From NCBI GenBank assembly GCA_024114885.1, contig CP099427.1:1178001-1242000 (forward strand): 64,000 nt of DNA. Reading direction: 5' to 3'. The notes beneath the pieces are model-generated. The model worked only from the letters and a program-made list of their open reading frames with translations, did no database searches and had not been told where the DNA came from. This document shows positions 22,976-31,938 of this stretch, piece after piece (the first letter of the stretch is position 1; every line of letters starts with the position of its first letter). Position numbers and translations under genes: made by a program. This stretch comes from Septoria linicola. Lineage: Eukaryota; Ascomycota; Dothideomycetes; Mycosphaerellales; Mycosphaerellaceae.

Positions 22976-23882
22976 GGTGAAAGTCGACTTGGGAACCTGG
23001 TGCCGGGTGAAGGTGGAAGTAGGTGTGGCGGAGGTGATGCTCGAGCGAGGTGTGCTTGGATCGCTTGCAGTAGTAGTCGGTATGTGAAGTCGCTATTGTG
23101 TAGTGGTAAGGGGCTATGGTCGTATGTGGTGTGGGCGTTGTGTTTGGAAGAGGAAGTGGAAAGAGAAGAGTTTGCCAGCAATCAGGGCAAGCGCTAGCAA
23201 AGAGTCCCTTCACTTGCCCGGCCACGCGTACAGTCCCGTCACATGCACCGTCACTTGTAGGGTGGATCCGCCACCAACTAAGCGAGTATAGTAATCGTCA
23301 ATTGAAGCCAGTATAAGTGATGCTGAATCACTCAGTCTGAGCCGGGAGGCTTCCTTGGATTCTTATACGAAAGATCTTCGGTATGTTCGTTTGCTGCCTG
23401 AACGGACTTGCTACTGGAAGTATCCAGCTATCAACTATGGTTTGAGTGAATTTTAGTCTCGAGTATGGTGTTCTGTAAATCACCCGAAGCTATGCCACTG
23501 GACTCGTACAAGCGCCAGCTAATATGTGTTCGTTTTAGGACACGATATAGGATACAATCGAGCAAACCTAGCTTGAGCGAGCCCCGTACTTCGTAGACTG
23601 GAGACCAGGCATAGCACAGCATGGAGGAAGTCCGCATCGTTCGAGTCTTCATCCAAGCTGCGCAAGAATGTTCTGCGAGTCCTCACATCGCTCAATGGTG
23701 GGAACTTTACTCGTTCGCGCAGCCTCGTGGCGCGCCTGATGTACAAATCTTGCTATACAGTGTCATGGAGCCTGGTGACCCTCCAGGCGAGGAGGACTTG
23801 TTCGGCCCCCTTCTCGAGCTTCCATGGTTTCAAGTGGTACAACGCGGCCTGCTGGCGTCCCATGCTACCCCTCATATTCCGA
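22976..23882. other. Intergenic spacer
   Basis: About 0.9 kb between the start of the coiled-coil gene and the end of the mS41 gene, both on the minus strand. It should hold the promoter of the former and 3' sequence of the latter. No coding signal is seen. Confidence 0.45.
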
Positions 23883-24692
23883 CTATCGTGCATTCTTCCT
23901 CTCAGCAGCTGCCCTCTTTGCTCGGACCTCTGCTCTCCTCCTCTCACCACCATCGACCTTGTGCCCTCTCCTTTGCTCCCATAGTCCTTCCTTGACCTTC
24001 AGCACCGCAACACCCTGATAGCCCTTCACATATTCAATGCCAGTTCCACCAATCATGTTTGCTCGCACAATCTTCGTCCCCTTGACTCTGCTGACCTCTT
24101 TCCTCTCCACTTTCGGCGGAGGTGCTAAGCGGTCCAGGATCGACCTCTTCCCCGTCTCAGCGCCAGCCTCATGCAGCTTCTCCAGAATTTGCGGCCTCGT
24201 ATTTGAGATGACTTTGACGAAACCCGCATCTCTCGTCAAACTCGCGGGAGTCTCGTAGCGCTCCTCTCCCGTCTTGAACTGCTTTGGAACTTCTACAATT
24301 CTCAACTCTGCTGCGACTTTATCGCCCACTTTCGTCGCGTGCTTTACATCGCCTCCGATGCCGTAGATGCCTTGCCGAAAGCGTTCGCGCCACCAGAGCA
24401 AATATCTCCGTGCGCGAGCCGGTTCCAGACCAGATTCCCTTAATTGCTCAGATGATAAAGTAAAGAGTGCCTCCCATGATGGAATTTTCGATTCGTGCTT
24501 GGACATCCCGCGACCAATGAGAGTCAGGAAAGTAGGCACATCAGGTACAAATGCTGTAGGCCGTGGTATTTGAGGCGACGGCTTGTTCAACGCGTGCAGA
24601 GATCGGCATTGAAGACATGTCGTCGCTGGATTGGGCTGTGGTCGGAGTGTCGCTGGCAGCTGAAGCAGCGTGAGAGGTCGTCGCAGCGCCAT
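23883..24692 (-). CDS. Mitochondrial small ribosomal subunit protein mS41 (Fyv4-like, IGR motif)
   Basis: A single exon of 269 residues from the ATG at 24692. The N-terminus (MALRRPLTLLQLPATLRP) is an Arg/Leu-rich mitochondrial presequence. Residues about 51-105 form the IGR domain: PTFLTLIGRGMSKHE, followed by the helical part ending ARRYLLWWRERFR. This is the hallmark of Fyv4, now known as mS41 of the mitoribosomal small subunit. The remainder is basic, as expected for an RNA-binding ribosomal protein, and ends in a Lys/Arg/Ala-rich helix. The frame extends further upstream, but that part would overlap the divergent kinase gene and lacks presequence character, so the 24692 start is preferred. 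Confident. Confidence 0.9.
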   Translation of the reverse strand: MALRRPLTLLQLPATLRPQPNPATTCLQCRSLHALNKPSPQIPRPTAFVPDVPTFLTLIGRGMSKHESKIPSWEALFTLSSEQLRESGLEPARARRYLLWWRERFRQGIYGIGGDVKHATKVGDKVAAELRIVEVPKQFKTGEERYETPASLTRDAGFVKVISNTRPQILEKLHEAGAETGKRSILDRLAPPPKVERKEVSRVKGTKIVRANMIGGTGIEYVKGYQGVAVLKVKEGLWEQRRGHKVDGGERRRAEVRAKRAAAERKNAR

Positions 24693-24897
24693 GATGTCTG
24701 ATCTGATTGGTGTAGCTTGTTGATAGCAGACGGAAATGGAACAGTTGGGCGGAAGTGAAGGTGCACCCATTGCGGAGGAAGTCACGGAAGTGGCGCCTGA
24801 TGGATGCCTGACGCTGCTTCCACCAAACATCAACACAACTTCGACCTCTCGCCTGCTTTGGTTCAACGACAATGCTGCGACGATAACATACTCCGTC
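24693..24897. promoter_or_regulatory. Short bidirectional promoter (mS41 / Kin28-type kinase)
   Basis: The two divergent start codons are only about 205 bp apart, so both genes must share regulatory sequence. An in-frame ATG for the kinase at 24736 would shrink this to 43 bp, which argues for the 24898 start. No TATA box is evident, as is usual for housekeeping genes. Confidence 0.5.
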
Positions 24898-26115
24898 ATG
24901 GCCGCTCCTCGCAGCCTCAAGTCGCCTGCTCTTGATGTGCCACCGGAACCGCCTCTCAAGCGCCTGAAGCTGAGTGACAATGCCGACAGTCACAACTCGA
25001 CTCCGGGACCAGATTCCCCATCAGATCCTGCTCCCACAGCAGACTTGGCTGAACAGCTTGATGCTGAGCTTCGCAACAAATATGTGAAGGGCAAGAAGCT
25101 TGGTTCTGGTCAGTACGCCGATGTTTTCTCGGCCCATGAGCGCGACGACCCATCAAAATTGGTCGCCATCAAGAAGATCAAGGTTGGCGCCGAGGCAAAG
25201 GAGTTCGGCATATCATATGATTCTCTTCGTGAAATCAAATTTTTGCAAGAACTAGACCACCCAAATATCATCAAGTTGCATGCAGTCTTCAGCACTAAAG
25301 GCCAGAACCTCAATCTTGTTCTTGAGCAGCTTCCGCAAGGTGATCTGTTGAAACTGATCCAGGACACCGGAAACATTTCCTACACGCCAGCAGATATCAA
25401 GTCTTGGATGCTCATGCTTCAGCGCGCCATCTACTTTTGCCATGCAAACTATGTGCTACATCGAGATATCAAGCCCAACAATTTGTTGATTGCCTCCAAC
25501 GGAGAGATCAAATTGGCAGATTTTGGTCTTGCGAGAAGTTTTGCAGATCCGTATCAGCATATGACGAGTCAGACAATCACGATTTGGTATCGACCACCAG
25601 AGCTGTTCTACCAGGCGAAACACTACGGAGGTGCGGTCGACATCTGGTCGTGCGGGTGTGTCTTTGCGGAACTGATTGCGAGAGATGTGTTGTTCAGGGC
25701 GTGGCCGGAGAGCGAGTTGGGCATGGTGAAATTGATTTCAGAAAAGGTTGGAACACCTACGGAGCAGAACTGGCCTGGTGTAAGCTCACTGCCTGGCTAC
25801 TTGACGCCTGAGCCGGTGCATCCTCTGAAGCCAAGGAGTTACTGGGAAGCTACATTCAGGGCAATTGGAGAGGTCGGAGTTGATCTGCTGATTGGAATGC
25901 TGATGCTGGACCCAAGGAAGAGGCTCACTGCCGATGGCGTCCTGAGACATCCATTTTGGACGAGCGACCCGCGACCGAGCAAGCTCGAGGATCTCCCGAG
26001 GAAGGGCGGTGGAATAGAGCAGATGGGAGAGGACTTGAAGAGAAGAGGCGGCGAACTTCCGATCAAGGAAGAAGGCCGAGATCGTGGTGACAAGGTGGCA
26101 AGAAAGCTGTTCTAA
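24898..26115 (+). CDS. Cyclin-dependent kinase of the CDK7/Kin28 type (TFIIH)
   Basis: This Ser/Thr kinase probably phosphorylates the RNA polymerase II C-terminal domain as part of TFIIH and may act as CDK-activating kinase. A single exon of 405 residues. A disordered head (1-60) precedes the kinase domain: glycine loop GSGQYADV (about 69-76), Lys in VAIKKIKVG (about 92), the cyclin-facing helix DSLREIKFLQEL, catalytic HRDIKPNN (188-195), DFGLAR (208-213) and an activation segment with HMTSQTITIWYRPPEL. The motif order and the PSTAIRE-equivalent fit Kin28/CDK7 rather than CDK1. One oddity is that the TRWYR block usual in CDK7 reads TIWYR, followed by ELFYQAKHY. The C-terminal tail is charged. 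The start at 24898 is preferred over 24736 because of promoter space and composition. Confidence 0.88.
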   Translation: MAAPRSLKSPALDVPPEPPLKRLKLSDNADSHNSTPGPDSPSDPAPTADLAEQLDAELRNKYVKGKKLGSGQYADVFSAHERDDPSKLVAIKKIKVGAEAKEFGISYDSLREIKFLQELDHPNIIKLHAVFSTKGQNLNLVLEQLPQGDLLKLIQDTGNISYTPADIKSWMLMLQRAIYFCHANYVLHRDIKPNNLLIASNGEIKLADFGLARSFADPYQHMTSQTITIWYRPPELFYQAKHYGGAVDIWSCGCVFAELIARDVLFRAWPESELGMVKLISEKVGTPTEQNWPGVSSLPGYLTPEPVHPLKPRSYWEATFRAIGEVGVDLLIGMLMLDPRKRLTADGVLRHPFWTSDPRPSKLEDLPRKGGGIEQMGEDLKRRGGELPIKEEGRDRGDKVARKLF

Positions 26116-26559
26116 GTCACGGCTACACATGAGGAATGTTCACAACGATGCTACGAATAACATGAAACACTTCGCATCGGACCGCAGACCTTTGAGGCTT
26201 GGTGTGGCACCTTCGTATATCCTGTCTTGGACGACGTGTGCGCCGTCGTTCTCGCCAATGGTCTCGCAAGTATCCAGGCGCTGCCAGATTGGTCTGGCCC
26301 ATAAGTTTTGCTGCCCTGTCAGAGCCATGCAATTTGCCGAACAAATGCTGTCTCGAAAGCTCAAAAGGACGTCCTCAAGCTTGAGACAGACGCACTGCAA
26401 CTCTTACTTATGATCAGACAGAGTCAAGGCAAGATCCAGCAGAGAATGAGAGCACCTCTTGTTCTTGCGGAGAGATACACCACTTGGTGTCAAACTGCTT
26501 AGCTCAAGAGGTTCAATACGAGCTTCCCAGCAGAGCAGGTCGTCGAGCGTTCGAGACTT
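26116..26559. other. Convergent 3' intergenic region
   Basis: About 440 bp between the kinase (+) and the RING gene (-) stop codons. Only short shadow frames are present. Confidence 0.45.
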
Positions 26560-27399
26560 TCAGCCCGTAGCCAAGCAAGATGGCCAAGTCAAAGTTCCGA
26601 AAACATCGACCATGAAGCTGTACTGGGTGGCAAGGATGGCTCCTGCCGTCAGTAAAAACAGGGGAAGTGTGATGAGATCCTCAGCATAGCTCCCAAGTGT
26701 TTCAGACCGGCTGAGTTCAGCTCTAAAGGCCATGAACATCCCAAGTAATGGTAAAGCAAGGATGAGGAGGCAGCCAGCTGCGGCACAGGCATCTGCCTGT
26801 GTAAGTCCACAAGACCAAGACCTGTGGACTCCATATCCTTGAATCGTACCCACAGCTGTCACCAACCACGTCGTTAGGCCTAGCAATATGCCGAGGCCTA
26901 GCAGCAGCATCGTAAGCATGTGAAGTCCATGGATGGGAAAGCACTCGATGGGCGCCAGACTCCGCCGGCAGATTGGACACTTTTGCACTACTGCGGTCGC
27001 GACAACATATTCCGCGATGCAATCCTGACACAAGATATGACTACAGGGCAATCGCAATGGCTTCGCCGCGTCAGCCGGATCAAGGAATACGTCGTGGCAG
27101 ATTGGACAATGCTCTTTCCTGTCCAGCTCTTGTCTTCGAGGTCGGTGGAGGGTCCATGTTAAGAGATTGAAGGGTAGCAGCTCTGCTGTTCTTATGTATG
27201 GTTGGACGAAGAGGCGCCGGGATATCATCGTGTGGATAAAGAGAATGACGAAGATCAATCTTTCACGCGTCGCGTGCTCCACGATCAGTATATGGAAGAG
27301 GGCACGCCAATCGATTCTGGCTATGACGATGTGAGTGGTGGCTATGATGGCGTGCTGGCTAAAGGACATGCCATTGAGGCGTTGCTGCGTGGGTGTCAT
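26560..27399 (-). CDS. Membrane-bound RING-finger protein (putative E3 ligase)
   Basis: A single exon of 279 residues from an ATG at 27399. A hydrophobic segment near residues 40-60 is followed by a C3HC4 RING at about 97-145: CPIC, then LPCSHILCQDC, then CPICRRS, with the expected zinc spacing. After the RING come three to four membrane helices (about 160-185, 210-235, 245-270). The layout suggests an integral-membrane ubiquitin ligase of the ER or endosomal system. I do not recognise an orthologue; it looks like a fungal-restricted family. A protein with the same architecture lies at 49799-50729. The substrate is unknown, and the N-terminus may be longer if an upstream exon exists. Confidence 0.7.
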   Translation of the reverse strand: MTPTQQRLNGMSFSQHAIIATTHIVIARIDWRALFHILIVEHATRERLIFVILFIHTMISRRLFVQPYIRTAELLPFNLLTWTLHRPRRQELDRKEHCPICHDVFLDPADAAKPLRLPCSHILCQDCIAEYVVATAVVQKCPICRRSLAPIECFPIHGLHMLTMLLLGLGILLGLTTWLVTAVGTIQGYGVHRSWSCGLTQADACAAAGCLLILALPLLGMFMAFRAELSRSETLGSYAEDLITLPLFLLTAGAILATQYSFMVDVFGTLTWPSCLATG

Positions 27400-28464
27400 T
27401 GCGAGAAGAGCGAAGGCGTTTGGGTCAGTGAAGGATGCGTCTAGCTTCAGGACAGCGGCTAATTGGCGTAATGTGAATGGCGAACTGGGTTTCTATGCAA
27501 TTGATGTTATGTCATATCATAAATATCAGGAGCTCGCAGTCGACTTAAGTGCTATCTTCGCGAGTCCACTCGAAGACATGTATCTCAATGCGCAGACACC
27601 GTCTCAGACATCCACGATACGTGATTCAGCCTCGAGCACGACCCCACGCAGCTCTGGCTGTAGGTAAAACAGCATGGAGACAACACACGGCAGATATTGT
27701 GAGACCATACATTGTGTTCAGGGAGAGAACAGATTCGTGTACTAGTTCAATAATGTGTCCTGAGTGTAGCGACTGCTTCGTCCACTGGGTGCTCGAGCGC
27801 AGCTAGCTCCGTAGAAGTGGCTGAAAGGTAACAAACAGGCATGGACGGTGTCTGGCGAATGGAGCGTTGCGATTGGAGACTGTCGCTATATATAAGGAGC
27901 AGACCGGTCGACGTCCTCAATGAGGACAATCCAACCATTCTTACGTGGTCACTCATGATCTTGAGTTGTGCTCAGGTCAGATCAATGACTCTGTGATAAA
28001 TGAAGTATGGTAGCAGACACAGGCGCCGTACACAGGTCTTAGTCGCTTCAGTGTTTTACGCCTGAGCCATTGTGGATGCGACGGCAGTCCATTCTCACGC
28101 AACCGATAATGATGCTCAACACGCGCTAGCGGTGGCGAGCCAACACTTTGCATTCATCTGAGCATTATTACCGCATGCCATGACCACAGCGCGGGATACA
28201 GATTGCAGTCAATCACCGTACGCTAACTAGTTCGGGTTTGGTCGACCAGAAAGGGCACTTCCGTCCATTACTCGAGGTGAAGCCGTACATTCTCCTTCGG
28301 CGGAATATCGCGAGGGTCGGGCTTCGTTCAGGATGGGCGGCATGTGTATGTATTGCTGTGACAGTAGTAATTAAAGGGCGTATGCCTTATTAATGCCTTT
28401 CGTATTCAGAGCTTCGTAGATTCAACAAACAACAATCACTAATATCAGCTGAACGCCATCAACG
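27400..28464. other. Intergenic spacer with an orphan TATA-like box
   Basis: About 1.1 kb with no gene seen. TATATATAA occurs at 27887-27895, but no frame of meaningful length follows it on either strand. The 3' end is the promoter and leader of the small secreted protein. Confidence 0.4.
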
Positions 28465-28754
28465 ATGCATTTTGCAATTCTTGTCACGGCTCTCTTTAGT
28501 CTTGCGGCGTCTGCGAGTCCTCTCGCCGACGCAAGCCTTGAGAAGGTTAGTGGCCACCAACAGTAGCGATAAGGTTGATCATGGCTAACAGTTCGCAGCG
28601 AGCATGCCCGGGAGATACACCAGGCTATAGCATCGTATGCTGTGCTTGTGGAGGCTCGCCATCTGAAGCTGGAGCCTGTCCAGCAGGAGATTTCTACGCT
28701 GGGTGTGCTTGCACCTCTGCTGAGTTTCCTGAGCTGTGTGGAGTCGGCATTTGA
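28465..28754 (+). CDS. Small secreted cysteine-rich protein with Kex2-type site (effector-like)
   Basis: Two exons (28465-28545 and 28599-28754) encode only 78 residues. Exon 1 is a signal peptide (MHFAILVTALFSLAASA) plus a short propeptide. The 53-bp intron has a CTAAC branch site (28585-28589) close to its CAG acceptor. Splicing creates the dibasic end LEKR directly before the first cysteine region, a classic Kex2 cleavage site like that of fungal pheromone precursors. The mature part of about 50 residues has eight cysteines in the order C-x10-CC-x-C-x9-C-x8-C-x-C-x8-C, enough for four disulphides. There is no lysine or arginine in the mature chain. This is the profile of an apoplastic effector or antimicrobial-like peptide. 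I recognise no named family. Start, intron and stop all agree, so a real gene is likely. Confidence 0.72.
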
Positions 28755-29147
28755 AGTAGAGGATTGGAGAAAGAGGATGAAGCTGTGAAGGATGCACAAT
28801 GCTTGTGAGGCCAGATTGGGGCAGAAATGTGGGACGGCTAGATCGAGATACAATAGGCAGCTGCAGGTCAATGTTGTGCCTACCCATCGTCCTGACCAGG
28901 ATGCTACTTCAATGCCATGCTTCGAGTACTGTTCCCTCGAACAGACTCTTGTCGCTGCTACACAATATTAAATGTGAGCAATGTGGTTCGAGTGAAGCAA
29001 AACGTGGCCGGTCAGCGGAATCGGAGATGAAAATCTTTCTCCAGTTGGTCAATGCTTGGCCAAGACCAAGACAATGATTCACTAAGAAACGTTCGACAAT
29101 GGTAAGATGCTCCTCACATCATCAGTTCAACACCTGAGGAGAAATTA
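28755..29147. other. Intergenic spacer
   Basis: About 390 bp between the small secreted protein and the deformylase. It holds the 3' end of one and the promoter of the other; nothing further is seen. Confidence 0.45.
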
Positions 29148-30131
29148 ATGGCTGCTCTTCGCGTTGCTGCAAGACTTTCAACATTGTCGTCAGCTACATC
29201 TCCAAGCTTCGCCGTCCAGGGATTTCGTGTTGCTGGTCGAGCAGGATACGCGACCAAAGCACCAAAGAAGATCTCTCTATCAGACATGACGAAGGATCAC
29301 ATTCTTACGCTGTCCTGCCCGGATAAGCCTGGTATCATCCACACAGTCACCGGGGTACTGGCCAAGCACAATCTGAATATTCTGGACTTGCAGCAATACT
29401 CTGATGTGGACCACCAAAAGTTCTTCATGAGAATCCACTTTGGCCATGCAGACTCGACACAGCATCTGGCCGAGCCCTTTGGTGAGCTGGCTTCTGACCT
29501 GAAAATGGATTACGATATCGTCCCTCGTTCGCACAAACCGAGAGTTCTGATCATGGTTTCCAAAATTGGCCACGCTCTGAACGACCTGCTCTTCCGCCAA
29601 AGCACTGGTCAGCTGAACATTGAAATTCCAGCTATTGTGTCGAACCATTCAGAGTTTGAGAACCTCGCAAAGAGCTACAATGTGCCTTTCCATCATTTGC
29701 CAGTGACGAAAGACACCAAGGCCGCGCAGGAAGGCAAGATCCTGGATCTAGTCAAGGAGCACAATATCGATCTCATCGTTCTGGCGCGATATATGCAAGT
29801 GCTGTCGCCTACGCTCTGTGAGGCCATGTCTGGAAAGATTATCAACATCCACCACTCTTTCTTGCCTTCCTTCAAAGGAGCGAAGCCTTATCATCAGGCT
29901 TACGAGCGAGGCGTGAAGATCATTGGTGCTACAGCACACTTCGTGACAGCAGACTTGGACGAGGGCCCGATCATTGAACAAAGGATTGCGAGGGTTGATC
30001 ACAGCATGGACCCCAAAGAACTTGTGGAAGAAGGCAGTAATGTTGAAAGTCAAACACTGGCCGCAGCAGTAAAATGGTGGAGTGAAAAGAGGCTATTCTT
30101 GAACGGCACGAAAACCGTCGTGTTCAATTAG
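29148..30131 (+). CDS. Formyltetrahydrofolate deformylase (PurU-type), mitochondrial
   Basis: The enzyme hydrolyses 10-formyl-tetrahydrofolate to formate and tetrahydrofolate, adjusting one-carbon pools. A single exon of 327 residues. The first 40 or so residues (Arg/Ser/Ala-rich, no acids until KISLSD) look like a mitochondrial presequence. An N-terminal ACT domain (about 50-130) opens with LTLSCPDKPGIIH. A formyl-transferase fold follows, with IVLARYMQVLSP, then NIHHSFLPSFKGA carrying the catalytic Asn and His (about 235-240), and ATAHFVTADLDEGPII carrying the catalytic Asp near 269. Length matches bacterial PurU (about 280) plus the leader. PurU is patchy in fungi. The long intact frame and motifs make this call secure; organelle targeting is inferred. 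Confidence 0.93.
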   Translation: MAALRVAARLSTLSSATSPSFAVQGFRVAGRAGYATKAPKKISLSDMTKDHILTLSCPDKPGIIHTVTGVLAKHNLNILDLQQYSDVDHQKFFMRIHFGHADSTQHLAEPFGELASDLKMDYDIVPRSHKPRVLIMVSKIGHALNDLLFRQSTGQLNIEIPAIVSNHSEFENLAKSYNVPFHHLPVTKDTKAAQEGKILDLVKEHNIDLIVLARYMQVLSPTLCEAMSGKIINIHHSFLPSFKGAKPYHQAYERGVKIIGATAHFVTADLDEGPIIEQRIARVDHSMDPKELVEEGSNVESQTLAAAVKWWSEKRLFLNGTKTVVFN

Positions 30132-30515
30132 AGACGCTGTGTAACATTGAGATCCAGCCAGGCTAGCTCACAGATGAGCAATCTGAACGTGCGACAACTG
30201 CATAGAGAAGGTTTGATCATCAATAGACGACATAGAGTGAAGCTAAACCATCTATACAGGGATCTTATGTTGATTGTCCTATCCTCGTCTGACCCTGCGT
30301 TGCACCCTTGCTTCATCGGAAACTGTGCTGTTCTCGCCATTCCTGCCAAGACGGTTGCAGATCCACCGATGTGCCTTGCTCGAGTAGCCAGCCCCTCGAC
30401 GTGATTGTATAACAAGACTTCACGCCACAATGCTTATGCTGGCTGGAAGCTGGAGTGTCGCAATCTTGACACAAGCCGCCCAAGAACAACGCGCACAAGC
30501 GACGCCAGACTGATC
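30132..30515. other. Intergenic spacer
   Basis: About 380 bp between the deformylase stop and the next ATG. The downstream frame is open from a TTG at 30405, but no ATG is available before 30516. Confidence 0.4.
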
Positions 30516-31178
30516 ATGCGCGAAACAGCAGTGATGGCTTTACCCATGGCTGATGTCAATATCGCCCAGATTCTACAGACCGTACCACAAGACACTATAC
30601 CCGGCAATGTTACGGCAGCTTCATCTGACGATGGATCAGCAGCATCTACGATTGCAAGAAAAGTGGTCAAGACATTCGACATCCATCAACCTTCGCGCAA
30701 TGCCGATACGAAGGAAGTGCACTGCAAAGGTCTCCAACCATTTCAGATCCTTCGTAAAACACTCAAACCAGGCCGACCGATGATCACGATATCGGCATTA
30801 CCATCCGCACAGATCGTAGCAGGAACCAAAAGTGGAAGAAGAGAATGCCACATTTTCGTCGGCAACCCCGAGCTAGGCGCGACACTGTGGCTACCAGTAG
30901 TCCACAGAGACGGAACCTGGACTTTCAACGCCGTTGATAGAGCTCTACGATGGCAGGAGACGAATCCTGCGAACATTGATGAAACAGACGCATTCGAACT
31001 CGTCGACATTATTACTTCAGAAGTATTGGCCCAGTACCACTCGAACTCCGGGGGCGTCGCTATCGATCTTTACTGTGACATGGCGCAGCCACTAGTACTG
31101 CTTGTTATGGCGTCGATCATGGCTATTTTGGAAAGTAACTCTGCACAACACAAATATGATGGGCGAAAGGCTTTTTAA
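30516..31178 (+). CDS. Conserved fungal protein of unknown function, tubby-C-like outline
   Basis: A single exon of 220 residues from the first in-frame ATG (30516); ATGs at 30534 and 30546 are alternatives. It has no signal peptide. The central part (AQIVAGTKSGRRECHIFVG, then ATLWLPVVHRDGTWTF) and the end (FELVDIITSEVLA, then a hydrophobic stretch LVLLVMASIMAILE) follow the outline of a widespread fungal family of unknown function with a tubby-C-terminal-like beta fold. In that family an 'IVAG.K' strand, a 'W' strand and a final 'MA.IMA' helix are typical. The similarity is recalled by pattern only. Role and location cannot be inferred. Confidence 0.55.
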   Translation: MRETAVMALPMADVNIAQILQTVPQDTIPGNVTAASSDDGSAASTIARKVVKTFDIHQPSRNADTKEVHCKGLQPFQILRKTLKPGRPMITISALPSAQIVAGTKSGRRECHIFVGNPELGATLWLPVVHRDGTWTFNAVDRALRWQETNPANIDETDAFELVDIITSEVLAQYHSNSGGVAIDLYCDMAQPLVLLVMASIMAILESNSAQHKYDGRKAF

Positions 31179-31938
31179 GCTCTGCGCCCTCTTCGCCAGA
31201 AGATTCTCGTTCACCTTCGCCAAAACCACTAAGTGGTGACTCGATGGAGGGTGGACCCCCTGCCCAGCAGATAGATGAGGACGGAGATGGAGTGGAGGAG
31301 CGCGGAGGAGGTGGGGAAGGTCAGTGGAAAAAACGATGAGCACAAACGGAATGGTTGGGATGTGCTACTAGGCGTGGCGTGGCGAGGCGGCGGGCGTGAG
31401 GACCATCATTCCATATCGCTACTACCCTTGTTGAGGCTCTGACATACGACTCAATATTCCCTTGAGCCGCGAGTGAGGCTTTATGCGCACAACCACTTCC
31501 AGTATTTGCCAAGTCGTGGCTTTGATGCCGTGTAACGCTGGCTGGGAGGCGTTGCAACGAATCCCAAGCACAATAGCGCTCTGCGCTAGTGTGTCTCCTC
31601 GATGGATATTAACTTAGCTCGAATGCTATCTATCACATTCGTTCGTCTTGGCTACTCGTGTTGTTGTATCAGGTAGTGTCGCACAGCGATCAAGTTCGGC
31701 GCCTGCCTCCGTGAAAGGAAACTGGAGCAAATTCTGCGTGGTAGGAGGCACGGCGTCCTGTACACGCGGCTGAGTCCCATGCTCGAATCACCCATGTTTA
31801 GCACGTGGGACTGCAGAACGATGAGCGCTTTTTAGCAGTGGCACGAATAAAGCCTTGGTCTTGAAGCTTCGTTCTTCCTCTCATGATCCATACACTTTTT
31901 GTTGTCTGGAATCGCCCGGAGACATTGGACACTCGAAG
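31179..31938. other. Spacer upstream of phenylalanine ammonia-lyase
   Basis: About 760 bp holding the promoter of the ammonia-lyase gene. CACGTG lies at 31801-31806, 138 bp upstream of its start. No other gene is seen. Confidence 0.45.

Noticed and set aside
27887..27895. Strong TATATATAA box
   Set aside because: No coding frame follows within a useful distance on either strand, and the nearest gene start is 570 bp away, so it is noted only as an orphan.
28592..28631. An earlier acceptor for the small secreted protein intron (exon from 28592)
   Set aside because: It leads to a stop codon after twelve codons and loses the cysteine pattern, while the acceptor at 28598 keeps the frame and sits at the right distance from the CTAAC branch site.
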